DNA of 64,000 nucleotides from GCA-2687515 sp002687515 (lineage in GTDB: Bacteria > Pseudomonadota > Alphaproteobacteria > Rhodospirillales > UBA2165). Positions 35,925-44,527 of the stretch are shown here, piece after piece. The DNA lies in assembly GCA_030745835.1 (NCBI GenBank), contig JASLNU010000108.1, positions 11,095-75,094 on the forward strand, read 5' to 3'. Position 1 is the first letter of the stretch, and every line of letters begins with the position of its first letter. The translations under genes and the position numbers were made by a program. The notes under the pieces were generated by a model, which worked only from the letters and a program-made list of their open reading frames with translations, ran no database searches and was not told the DNA's origin.

Positions 35925-36675
35925 GCTCGTCTCCGAGATAGGCGCGGATCACATCTGCATCGGCCAGCACCTCGCCGGGCGTGCCTTCGGCGATCTTGGC
36001 CCCGCTATTCATTACCACGCAACGGTCACAGAGAGAACGGATAGCATCCATCACATGCTCGACGACGATGATCGTGCGGCCTTCGGACCTGAGCTCTTCG
36101 ATCAGTTCAATGCCGGTCAAAAGCTCGCTCGGGTTGAGCCCGGCGAGCCACTCGTCGAGCAACAGGACCCGGGGATCGGAAACCAGGGCGCGCGCCAGTT
36201 CCAGGCGTTTTTGGTTGATATAAGTGAGCCCCGAAACCGGGCTGCGCTCGGCGCCTTCCAGGCCGACGCGATGCAGCATCTGGCGGGCATGATCCTCAAG
36301 GTGCGTGCCCCAGCGCCGGTCATAACCGAAGACGCCGCCGGCGGCCACGTTTTCCAGAACCGTGAGGGTCGGAAGAATGCGGACGATTTGAAAGGTGCGG
36401 GCGATGCCCAGGCGCGCGATGAAATTGGCCGGCTCTTGGGTAATGTCTTGGTTATAGAGGCGTATGGACCCGCCGTTGGGCTTCAGGGCGCCGGAAATCA
36501 GGTTCATCATCGTGGTCTTGCCCGACCCGTTCGGTCCGATCAGGCCCAAAACCTCGTTCTCCGCCAAATCGAAGGACATGCTGTCGACGGCGATCAGGCC
36601 GCCGAAATTCCGGGTGACGCCGCTGACCGCCAGCGCCGTTTGGTGAACCGTTTTCTGGGCTACGCCGTTAGCCAT
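35917..36675 (-). CDS. livG: Liv-type ABC importer ATPase (LivG)
   Basis: A 252-residue ATPase: Walker A GPNGSGKT, Walker B VLLLDEWLAGL, switch His in VVEHVMDAI. The signature region reads LTYINQKRLELARAL rather than LSYGQQRRLE, so the usual Gly-Gln of the C-loop is replaced by Ile-Asn. Walker B is followed by Trp instead of Pro. It overlaps livM and livF by 8 bp each. ATP hydrolysis at one of the two composite sites may be altered. Confidence 0.9.
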   Translation of the reverse strand: MANGVAQKTVHQTALAVSGVTRNFGGLIAVDSMSFDLAENEVLGLIGPNGSGKTTMMNLISGALKPNGGSIRLYNQDITQEPANFIARLGIARTFQIVRILPTLTVLENVAAGGVFGYDRRWGTHLEDHARQMLHRVGLEGAERSPVSGLTYINQKRLELARALVSDPRVLLLDEWLAGLNPSELLTGIELIEELRSEGRTIIVVEHVMDAIRSLCDRCVVMNSGAKIAEGTPGEVLADADVIRAYLGDEHA

Positions 36676-37597
36676 GCCCTCGCTTCCTTTTTTGATATGC
36701 GTCCTCGATCACCCCGACCACGCCGTGCGGAATAAAATAAACGATGAGCAGGAAGGAGATACCCAAAAGCAGCGTTGTTTGCGTCGGGAAATTGGAATTG
36801 ATTATTTCCCACAGGATGGTGAACGGAATAACCCCGACAAGCGGCCCCCACAGCCTATGGGCGCCGCCCAACAGCGCCATGATCACCACCTGGAAGGAAA
36901 TGAACGGGCTGAAAGCCAGGGTCGGTTCCACATAGTTCCAGCGCGGCGCCACCAGCGCGCCGGTCAGGGACGCGAAGATCGCCGATATCACGAACAAAAC
37001 CACCTTGGCGCGCGCCGTGTTGATGCCGGCATGGACGGCCACCACCTCGTCGTTGCCGATGATGCGCAGCGCAAAGCCGAGCCGTGAGCGGCCGATCCCC
37101 CAGCCGACCAGGTAAACCAGCGCCGCCAGGACGATCAAAAACCAGAAGATCATGGGCTCGGTGAGGTCGGTCAGCACATAAAGGCCAGCTCCCGTGCCGA
37201 TGGTCGACTGGCCCCAGGATACGATCTGGCGGACCAATTCCGAGAGGCCAAGGGTGAAGATTACGAAATAGACGCCCGAGATTCTGAGAGTCGCCAATCC
37301 GACAATCGCCGCGACTATGGCGCCGGCAACGCCGGCCAGAAGAACCAGCACCGGATAGGGCATGATATCAAGCCCGCCGGCCACCACATACATGCCGATC
37401 CCGAAGAACGCGGCGGGAGCCAGGGAAATGTATCTGGTCGGCCCCGAAAACAGCGCCCAGGAAGTGGCCAGCACCGTATACATGGCTATGGAAACGGCAA
37501 TCGAAAGCCAATAGCCGGAATCGACCAGCGGCAAGAGCGCCGCCAGGATGAACAGCACACAGGCGATGGCTAGATTGCGCTTCTCGGTCTCGCTCAT
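36668..37597 (-). CDS. livM: Liv-type ABC importer permease (LivM)
   Basis: A 309-residue permease with about ten hydrophobic segments. The family segments LAPAAFFGIGMYV, GVYFVIFTLGLSELVRQI, GFALRIIGNDEVVAVHAGINTARAKV and MALLGGAHRLWGPLVGV (the EAA-like loop) are present. It overlaps livH by four bases at its start. Confidence 0.92.
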   Translation of the reverse strand: MSETEKRNLAIACVLFILAALLPLVDSGYWLSIAVSIAMYTVLATSWALFSGPTRYISLAPAAFFGIGMYVVAGGLDIMPYPVLVLLAGVAGAIVAAIVGLATLRISGVYFVIFTLGLSELVRQIVSWGQSTIGTGAGLYVLTDLTEPMIFWFLIVLAALVYLVGWGIGRSRLGFALRIIGNDEVVAVHAGINTARAKVVLFVISAIFASLTGALVAPRWNYVEPTLAFSPFISFQVVIMALLGGAHRLWGPLVGVIPFTILWEIINSNFPTQTTLLLGISFLLIVYFIPHGVVGVIEDAYQKRKRGHG

Positions 37598-38460
37598 GCC
37601 GCGCGCCTCCCGAAGAGACCCTCGGGGCGCACCAAAAGAATGACCAGGAATAGAACGTAGGCGGCCGCCAAGGTCAGGCCCGGATCGATCAGAATCGCGA
37701 CCGTGGTTTCGGCAAGGCCGAGGATAAAGGCGGCGAGGATGGTCCCCCTGATATCGCTGACGCCGCCCATGATGACGATCACCAGCGCCTTCAAGGTGAA
37801 GATGACGCCGAGCGATGCATCGAAGGTCAGGAACATCGACAGCAGCATGCCACCCGCCGCCGTCACCGAGCCGCCGAGGGCAAATGCCAGCGCCGAAGCG
37901 TTGATAACATTGATGCCGACCAGGCCGGCGGCCGCCGGATTGACGGCGACGGCGCGCAATGTCAGGCCGGCCCGAGTGCGGATCAGCCAGATATAGAAGC
38001 CGATGCTGAGCACCGCCGCGGCGATGAAGGCGGCGACCCGGTTGAGGCCGTATTTTTCGCCCAGGATGACAAAGGCCTCGTCGAAGTATGAATAGCTGAG
38101 ATAATCGCCGCCGAAAACGGCGAGCAGGATGCCGATGAAAATGAAACTGATGCCGAAGGTCGACAGAATGCTGTCGACCTCAAGCTGCCCGTGGCTCTTG
38201 GCGCGCTTGACCAGGGGCAGCATCAAATAGCGGTAGATCGCCCAATTCACCACAAAGGCCAGGGGAACGATGAAAAAGAGGGCCCAAAAGGGGCTCATTT
38301 TGAAAGCGGTAAAAAACCAGAAGGTGCCGAACGCCCCGGCGACCAGAATCTCGCCATTGGCCAGATTCATGATGCGCGCAACCCCATATTGGAGTTGCAG
38401 GCCCATCGCCATCAGGGCGTAAGTGCCACCGAGCAGGATACCGATTATGATGATTTCCAT
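37594..38460 (-). CDS. livH: Liv-type ABC importer permease (LivH)
   Basis: A 288-residue permease, about eight membrane segments: GGTYALMAMGLQLQYGVARIMNLANGE at the start is the LivH hallmark, and LKALVIVIMGGVSDIRGTILAAFILG is the coupling loop. No strong ribosome-binding site precedes the ATG. A relic of a binding-protein gene lies 77 bp upstream and the intact binding-protein gene further up. Confidence 0.92.
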   Translation of the reverse strand: MEIIIIGILLGGTYALMAMGLQLQYGVARIMNLANGEILVAGAFGTFWFFTAFKMSPFWALFFIVPLAFVVNWAIYRYLMLPLVKRAKSHGQLEVDSILSTFGISFIFIGILLAVFGGDYLSYSYFDEAFVILGEKYGLNRVAAFIAAAVLSIGFYIWLIRTRAGLTLRAVAVNPAAAGLVGINVINASALAFALGGSVTAAGGMLLSMFLTFDASLGVIFTLKALVIVIMGGVSDIRGTILAAFILGLAETTVAILIDPGLTLAAAYVLFLVILLVRPEGLFGRRAA

Positions 38461-38537
38461 GGCGAATGCGGCGGAATATTATTGTCAAAATGAAGTCGGC
38501 ACCGCGAACGACGACGCCGGATTTTATTTAATTACTG

Positions 38538-38693
38538 TTACCAGCCGGTTTTGAGGTTCACCTCTTTGCCGCCGGCAACGCCGATACCGACAATGCCGGT
38601 CTTGAACGGCCCGGAAGCTCGCGCCGCGCCGGCATCAATTGCGGCGGCCGGCGCCGTTCCCACGGCCAGTTGAAGTGGTGCAGGTTTCTGCAT
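38538..38693 (-). pseudogene. 51-codon relic of a binding-protein gene: both ends kept, middle deleted
   Basis: From an ATG preceded by GAGGAGGGG the frame reads MQKPAPLQLAVGTAPA at the start and GPFKTGIVGIGVAGGKEVNL then KTGW before the stop. The intact substrate-binding protein further upstream starts MQKRTFLQLATGTALA and ends with GVKGVGTTGEKSVKL then KTGW. The small frame thus joins the signal-peptide start and the last roughly 20 residues of a paralogue, with some 340 codons gone, yet stays in frame. It keeps ribosome-binding site, start and stop and lies between the binding-protein gene and livH. Translation would give a tiny peptide lacking the hydrophobic signal core. Confidence 0.75.
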
Positions 38694-39147
38694 GAACCCC
38701 TCCTCTGAATTCGATTAAACGGACGAGAAACTACGTCTTCTTTTGGCCAAGCCGAATCAAAACCTTCAGTTCAACCTCGGACTGCTTCAATTTGTTCGCT
38801 GTCTCACAATCAACGGCAAAATTAGTGCTTGATGACGTTATAATGGTAAAATCCCAATTGTAAATCCGGCAATTCAATTTTTATTGGAATTTGGAGCTAA
38901 TTTTTTGCTAATCAGCCCGTATTCGGCCTGTAAATGGTGAAAATCATTTTTGTTTTTATAATTAAATTCCGATTACGTTCGAAACGCCACTTGAATGGGT
39001 TGCATTCCCGATTCAATCGGTTTCCAGCCGGAGGTTAGGTTGGCAAACGGCCGCAACGCCCGGTACGCCAATGAATCCGCGCATTAAATGACGGCCCCGA
39101 CCTGACGTGATAGAGCCAAGCCGGGGCCGCACAAATTTGATACTCGA
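38694..39147. other. AT-rich spacer between binding-protein gene and its relic
   Basis: No gene is seen in 454 bp. The left two thirds is clearly AT-rich for this genome (around 38800-38990). The right end holds an 8-bp inverted repeat CGGCCCCG/CGGGGCCG (39092-39099 and 39122-39129), just after the binding-protein stop on the minus strand. That could be a processing or attenuation hairpin setting binding-protein excess over the permease. The AT-rich part may contain the former promoter of the deleted paralogue. Confidence 0.4.
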
Positions 39148-40344
39148 TTACCAGCCGGTCTTAAGCTTGACCGACTTTTCGCCGGTGGTTCCGACTCCCT
39201 TGACGCCCTCGAACACACCGTTCTGCCATTGGCCGACGGTCCAGAACACCGGATGATTCTGTTTGCGTAGGTCAACCTTGCCGATGATGGTATCGAAAGT
39301 GCGGGACTTGATGTACTTGGTCACCGCGCGGCGATCGAGACCCACCGCTTCGATGGATTCGCTAAGAAGCTGTGTCACCGCATAGTAAACGGGGCTGCCC
39401 CAGAAATCGGCGTCCACGCCGGTCACCTGCTTATGGGCCTTCATGTATTTTTTCACCGCGGGCGTATTGAGCACGCCGCCGGCGCCGAGGATATTTTCAG
39501 CCGATTTGCCGTACACCTTGCCAAATGCCGGAAAAGCGGTGGCGACGGCTGAATAATAGACCTTGACGTTGAGCCCTTCGATTTTGGCTTGCTTGGCAAG
39601 GCCGAAGCTGTCCGGCGGGTAGGACCAGGCAACGAAAGAATCAGGTTTGGCCGCCTTGGCCGCCTTGATCACCGGCGCCAGATCCTGGGTGCCCAGCGGG
39701 TAGGACTTGTCATAGACAATGTTGAAGCCGAACTTCTTGAACACCGGGCGGGCCGCGTTGGCCAGTTCGATGCCGAAAGTGTCGCCCACATTGACCATGG
39801 AAACTCGGCTGTTGATTTTGCCATTCTTGCGCAGCTTATCCATAACCTCTGCCACCGAACGGGCGTAGGAGGTGGTGTCGCCGATAAAGAAGAAAATGGT
39901 CGGAAAGCGCTTGATCAATTCGTTGATCTTGTCGGTAACGGCGGCCACGGCAAATTGCGGATAGCCGTATTTGGCGTAAATAGGCGCCGTCGCCAGGTTA
40001 AAGCCGGTGCCGTAGGGGGCCATGATGAAATCGGCCTTGTCCTGGGTGGCCAGGCGGTTGACCGCCTTGATGGTTTCGCCGGGGTTGGTGCGGTCGTCAT
40101 ATTCGATCAGCTTGATCTTCATCTTCCCCTTGCCCTTGACGTTGAGGCCGCCACGGGCGTTGACCTCATGCGCCCAGAGCTTGAAGTTGGGGAAGTGGGT
40201 GACGGCGGCGCCGCCGGCGAGCGGGCCGGTCTTCGGTCCAACGACGCCGATCTTGATTTCTTCGGCGGCTTCAGCGGGGCCAAAGCCGACGATCAAGGCC
40301 AGCGCGGTACCGGTGGCAAGTTGTAGAAAAGTGCGTTTTTGCAT
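39148..40344 (-). CDS. Liv-type ABC importer substrate-binding protein
   Basis: A 398-residue periplasmic binding protein (type I fold) with a signal peptide (MQKRTFLQLATGTALALIVG..AEAAEE). The mature start EIKIGVVGPKTGPLAGGAA is typical of branched-chain amino-acid/amide receptors. The conserved middle motif TLNEYD-like IEYDDRTNPGETIKAVNRL is present. It heads the importer operon livH-livM-livG-livF, separated by about 690 bp that hold a relic of a second receptor. The ligand is unknown: the family includes receptors for amino acids, urea, amides and aromatic acids. Confidence 0.9.
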   Translation of the reverse strand: MQKRTFLQLATGTALALIVGFGPAEAAEEIKIGVVGPKTGPLAGGAAVTHFPNFKLWAHEVNARGGLNVKGKGKMKIKLIEYDDRTNPGETIKAVNRLATQDKADFIMAPYGTGFNLATAPIYAKYGYPQFAVAAVTDKINELIKRFPTIFFFIGDTTSYARSVAEVMDKLRKNGKINSRVSMVNVGDTFGIELANAARPVFKKFGFNIVYDKSYPLGTQDLAPVIKAAKAAKPDSFVAWSYPPDSFGLAKQAKIEGLNVKVYYSAVATAFPAFGKVYGKSAENILGAGGVLNTPAVKKYMKAHKQVTGVDADFWGSPVYYAVTQLLSESIEAVGLDRRAVTKYIKSRTFDTIIGKVDLRKQNHPVFWTVGQWQNGVFEGVKGVGTTGEKSVKLKTGW

Positions 40345-40496
40345 GTGACTGCTCCCAATTGAGTGAAATGTGCGTCCCGGGTTTTCCGCGCCCGCATTAT
40401 TATGTTGGGGAGGTTGCTCCCGTTGAATTCAGTTTTATTACATTTTGCTGCCTTTTAATCCAAGTCTTTATATGCGCCACGGCCATTGTTGATGGA

Positions 40497-41645
40497 CTAG
40501 CCTATATTGCGAAGCTCCTTGGCGCATTGAAATTCCGCGCCGGTGCGGAAGGGAAGATGGTGATCGTCCTTGGAAACCGGGGATACATCGTCGGCGATGC
40601 AGGTCCAGCCGGCGCCGCCATCCTCGCTGATATAAACCTCGCCGGTCGCCGTGCCGATGCTGAGCATCATGCCGCCATCCCAGTGATATTGGCTCATCGC
40701 CTCGAAGGCACCGGCCACCGGGTCCGGCATCCCCGCCATCATTCCGGTCCAGCTGTCGCCCGCGTCGGTGCTGCGCAAGATTGAGGAATCGGCGATGCCG
40801 GTCTCATACCAGACGGCGGGATTTTTGTAGGAGCCGCCCATGAACAGGGTTTCGTGGTCGTTGGGATCAAAAAACAGGAAATCGGGATAACCCAGGCGGT
40901 CACCGCGCCGGGTCAGCTGGTCCCATGCGGTACCGCCATCGCGGCTCCGGTAAAGGCCCTCGCCGGTCGCCAGGAACATGTAATCGGGATCATTCTCGTC
41001 GATCAGAAGGCGGTGCAGGTCCCGGTAGGCCAACTCGTCAGGCTCGGAATAGCTGGCCAGCTCGGTCCAGCTCAGGCCGTCGTCGGTGGATTTGAAAAGG
41101 CCCCCCTGCTCGACCAGGACAAACAACGTTTGCGGGTCATCGGGGTGGATCACGATGTCCTTCACATGCGGAATGTGCGGCGGCGGCGGAAAGGTCCATT
41201 TGTCGGTATCGGGCACATCCAGAAGGCTCGGGATTTCGCGCCAGCTTTCGCCCAGATCGTCGCTGCGGTAGAGCGCCGCCGGCGAGGTGCCGAGAAACAG
41301 GGTGACGTCATCGCCGATGCGCCGGGGGGTTAAGGAATAGACGTGCGGCCGGTCGAGCCCATTGCCTGTTTCCCGCCAGCTTTCGCCGGCGCCGTCGTCG
41401 CTGACCCAGATGCCGCCATCGGCATGGGCGCCGGCGAACAGTTTCCCCGACCCGGCCTCGTAGACCAGCGAGCCCACATGGCGATGGCTCAGCGAGCGGC
41501 CGGCCAATTCCCAGTTGCCGCCGGGACCGTCGCGTTCGAGGCTGGCGACGCCTTCCAGGGTGGCCACCACGAGCTGCGTCGCCGGGCCGGCGCCTGAAGC
41601 CAGGTTAAGGCCGTTCGGAGACAGATAGCTAGTGGCCTGTATCAT
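40497..41645 (-). CDS. BNR/Asp-box beta-propeller protein
   Basis: A 382-residue cytoplasmic protein with no signal peptide. Six Asp-box repeats of the type S-x-D-x-G-x-x-W are visible: SDDGAGESWRE, SDDLGESWRE, STDDGLSWTE, SRDGGTAWDQ, STDAGDSWTG and SEDGGAGWTC. This is the sialidase/VPS10-like propeller scaffold. The catalytic Arg triad and Tyr of sialidases are not evident, so an enzymatic role is uncertain. GGGAGG precedes the ATG. It is 152 bp upstream of the importer binding-protein gene in the same direction and divergent from a sulfotransferase. Confidence 0.85.
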   Translation of the reverse strand: MIQATSYLSPNGLNLASGAGPATQLVVATLEGVASLERDGPGGNWELAGRSLSHRHVGSLVYEAGSGKLFAGAHADGGIWVSDDGAGESWRETGNGLDRPHVYSLTPRRIGDDVTLFLGTSPAALYRSDDLGESWREIPSLLDVPDTDKWTFPPPPHIPHVKDIVIHPDDPQTLFVLVEQGGLFKSTDDGLSWTELASYSEPDELAYRDLHRLLIDENDPDYMFLATGEGLYRSRDGGTAWDQLTRRGDRLGYPDFLFFDPNDHETLFMGGSYKNPAVWYETGIADSSILRSTDAGDSWTGMMAGMPDPVAGAFEAMSQYHWDGGMMLSIGTATGEVYISEDGGAGWTCIADDVSPVSKDDHHLPFRTGAEFQCAKELRNIG

Positions 41646-41880
41646 CTAATTTCCTCCCGTTTATCGCGCCCGGCCATCTTGTCTATGTCGGTTGCAGGCC
41701 GGATCGTTCTTCTATTGAGATTGGCTCACAAATCCATGGGTCTTGTCAAATCGTAAGCGCCGGATTTCGAAAGCAATTGTCCGGCATCACAAATGCGCTG
41801 TATTATGGTGGGCAACATTGAATAAGACGCGCCGATCGCCCGGCGAAAGGTTTGAGCCGGAAGTCACGGGAGCAGTGGTT

Positions 41881-42801
41881 ATGGATATGTATGCGGGATG
41901 GCCGAGGAAGACGCGGGAATATCAGATTTTCTGCATCGATTCGACCTACTGGAACGATTTCAAATTCCGCGACGATGACATCATCATCGCCACCTGGGCG
42001 AAATCGGGCACCACTTGGGTGCAGCAGATGGTCGCCCAGTTTATCTTCGATGGCCAGACCGACGGCCTGCCCATCGGCGACATGTCGCAATGGGTGGATT
42101 TCCGTCTGCCCCCGTGGGAGGTGAAAAAACCGATGATCGAGGCGCAAGAGCATCGCCGTTTCCTGAAAACGCACCTGCCGGTGGATGCCCTGGTCTTTTC
42201 GCCCAATGTCAAATACATCTACATCGCCCGCGACGGCCGCGATTGCGTCTGGAGCATGTACAATCACCACGTCAATCTGAACAATGTCCTTTACGATGGC
42301 CTGAACGCCCTGCCGGAGAAATTCGGCCCGATGATCGAGCCGCCGAGGACCGACGATCTCAGGGAATATTTCAACGACTGGCTGCGCGACGACGGTTTCC
42401 CGTTCTGGCCGTTCTGGGAAAACATCCGTACCTGGTGGGAAATCCGGCATCTGCCCAATATCCATTTCATCCACTACCAGAGCCTGAAGAACGATATGGA
42501 GCGGGAAATCCAAAAAATCGGCGAGTTTCTTGGCTACGACGTGGGCGGCATGACCAAGGGTAAGTGGGAGGAACTCGTCTACCATTGCACCTTCGATTAC
42601 ATGAAGAACAACGCCACCGCTTCGACGCCCTTGGGCGGCGCCCTTTGGGACGGCGGCGCCCAGGTGTTCGTCAACAAGGGCACCAACAAGCGCTGGACCG
42701 AAACCCTGACCGCCGAGGATATCGAAGCCTACGAAAAACGCGCGCTTGAGGAATTGGGCCCCGAATGCGCCTATTGGCTGGCCACCGGCATCGGCGCCTG
42801 A
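41881..42801 (+). CDS. Cytosolic-type sulfotransferase
   Basis: A 306-residue PAPS-dependent sulfotransferase. The 5'-phosphosulfate loop WAKSGTTWVQQM and the 3'-phosphate strand YIARDGRDCVWSMYNH are intact, and the catalytic His is in FLKTHLPVDAL. It transfers sulfate to hydroxyl groups of small molecules. I use the ATG at 41881, as upstream residues are basic and unlike the family. It is followed 43 bp later by the carboxyltransferase-like gene, probably in one operon. Acceptor unknown. Confidence 0.88.
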   Translation: MDMYAGWPRKTREYQIFCIDSTYWNDFKFRDDDIIIATWAKSGTTWVQQMVAQFIFDGQTDGLPIGDMSQWVDFRLPPWEVKKPMIEAQEHRRFLKTHLPVDALVFSPNVKYIYIARDGRDCVWSMYNHHVNLNNVLYDGLNALPEKFGPMIEPPRTDDLREYFNDWLRDDGFPFWPFWENIRTWWEIRHLPNIHFIHYQSLKNDMEREIQKIGEFLGYDVGGMTKGKWEELVYHCTFDYMKNNATASTPLGGALWDGGAQVFVNKGTNKRWTETLTAEDIEAYEKRALEELGPECAYWLATGIGA

Positions 42802-42844
42802 GCGCCGTATCCGGGTAACCGGCGAAACAGGGAGACCAGCCGCA

Positions 42845-44341
42845 ATGGACGTGAATTTTATCGACACCACATTTCGTGACGGCTCGCAGAGCCTGTGGGC
42901 ATCGGGCATGCGGGGCGGCATGATGGAGGCCGTCGCCGAAGACATGGACCGGGCCGGCTTCTATGCCATCGAGGTTCCGGCCAACGCCATCTATTTCAAG
43001 AAATTCATCCGCGATCTCAAGGAAGACCCCTGGCGCCTGCTGGCATCGCTCGCCGAGAAAATCCGCAACACCAAAAAAAGCTGCATGGGCGGCACCTTCA
43101 ATCTCAACATGTTCGGGCCATCGACGCCGCCGGAACTGGGCAAGCTGTTCTATAAAATGCTGGCCGAGATGGGCGCCCTCGACCGCATACAGTCGATGAG
43201 CAACACCCACGATCAGATGACGCGGGAATACCCGACGCTGGTGCCGATTATCAAAAGCCTCGGCATCGAGGTCGCGCTGGCCATCTGCTATTCCATTTCG
43301 CCGCGCCACACCGACCAGCATTTCGCCCAAAAAACACGCCAGGCGGCGACCTTCGAGCCCGAAGTTATCTACCTTAAGGACGCGGGCGGGCTGCTCACCC
43401 CCGATCGCATCCGCACCCTGATCCCGATCATCGTCGAAAACGCCGGCGGCATTCCGGTCGAGCTGCATTCCCACTGCACCACCGGCCTGGCGCCGCTGGT
43501 CTATATGGAGGCCTTGAAACTGGGCGTGCCGACCCTGCATACCGGCATACCGCCGCTGGCCGAAGGCTCGGCCCAGCCGTCGGTGCTGGCCGCCGCCCGC
43601 AACGCCCGGCTGATGGGCCATAGCCATAATCTGGACGAAGACCTGCTGCAATCGGTATCCGAACGCCTGACCGCCATCGCCCACCAAGACAACCTGCCGG
43701 TCGGCGAGCCCACGCAATATGACTACTGGCAGTACATCCATCAGATCCCGGGCGGCGTCATCTCCAACTTGAGGTTCCAGCTTGCCGGCATCAACATGGA
43801 TGACCGCCTCGACGAGGTGATCGAGGAAAGCGTGCGCATCCGCGAAGACCTCGGCTATCCGATGATGATCACCCCCCATTCCCAATATATGTGCACCCAG
43901 GCGGCGCTCAATGTGAGCACCGGGGAACGCTACAAGATGGTGCTCGACGAATTGATCCGCTTCGCCCAGGGCGCCTATGGCGAGGATGCCGGCTATTTGG
44001 AAATGGACCCCGATTTGCGCGACAAATTGCTCGCCAACCCGCGCGCCGAGGATCTGGCGGGAATGTCCTCCGACCGCTTCGCCGATATGTCGCTGAAAGA
44101 CGCCCGCGCCCTATTCGGCGGCGCCGGCGTTTCCGACGAAGAAATGCTGATGCGCGCCATCATGCAGGGCGATCAAGAAATCGAAGCCATGCGCGCCGCC
44201 GGTCCGGCACGGCAGTACCTCACCGCCGGCCAGCCGCTCAAAACCCTGATGCGGGAACTGGAAAAGCACAAAAGCGTCCGCTACATCCAGGTGCAGCGGG
44301 GAAGCGATTCGCTGATGCTGCGGAACGGAGCGGCGGGGTGA
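42845..44341 (+). CDS. Carboxyltransferase-like protein (oxaloacetate decarboxylase alpha / transcarboxylase 5S family)
   Basis: A 498-residue HMGL-like TIM-barrel protein: FIDTTFRDGSQSLWASGMR holds the metal-binding Asp, VIYLKDAGGLLTP the barrel Lys, and VELHSHCTTGLAPLVYMEAL the two metal His. The C-terminal PYC/OADA domain follows (GGVISNLRFQL). The biotinyl domain of oxaloacetate decarboxylase alpha subunits is missing and no biotin-carrier or sodium-pump gene is nearby. It therefore needs a partner in trans or acts as a biotin-independent lyase/aldolase of this fold. The ATG at 42845 is preferred to an upstream frame overlapping the sulfotransferase gene. Confidence 0.82.
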   Translation: MDVNFIDTTFRDGSQSLWASGMRGGMMEAVAEDMDRAGFYAIEVPANAIYFKKFIRDLKEDPWRLLASLAEKIRNTKKSCMGGTFNLNMFGPSTPPELGKLFYKMLAEMGALDRIQSMSNTHDQMTREYPTLVPIIKSLGIEVALAICYSISPRHTDQHFAQKTRQAATFEPEVIYLKDAGGLLTPDRIRTLIPIIVENAGGIPVELHSHCTTGLAPLVYMEALKLGVPTLHTGIPPLAEGSAQPSVLAAARNARLMGHSHNLDEDLLQSVSERLTAIAHQDNLPVGEPTQYDYWQYIHQIPGGVISNLRFQLAGINMDDRLDEVIEESVRIREDLGYPMMITPHSQYMCTQAALNVSTGERYKMVLDELIRFAQGAYGEDAGYLEMDPDLRDKLLANPRAEDLAGMSSDRFADMSLKDARALFGGAGVSDEEMLMRAIMQGDQEIEAMRAAGPARQYLTAGQPLKTLMRELEKHKSVRYIQVQRGSDSLMLRNGAAG

Positions 44342-44387
44342 ATGGATTTATCGGAGCGTTTTAGGGGGGTATCCGTAACTGTTCCCG

Positions 44388-44470
44388 TGTCGGGATCGAA
44401 GGCCTGCGCCACGAGCCATTATTGGCGCGGGCGCCGTCGACGTCGGGGCACGAAGTCAAACCGACGCCCT
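44388..44470 (+). pseudogene. Short relic of an IS110-family transposase
   Basis: Allowing for two single-base shifts, the stretch reads VGIE-ACATSHYW-AR-STSGHEVKPTP. This corresponds to VGIEACATSHYWARQLST in the IS110-type transposase relic at 51.2-51.6 kb. Only about 27 codons are recognisable, with no ends preserved. It lies between two convergent genes and codes for nothing complete. Confidence 0.6.
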
Positions 44471-44527
44471 CGGCGCCAACTTCAGCGTCTCGGTGACATC
44501 ATCCGCCCGCCCGCTCAACCGGGATAA

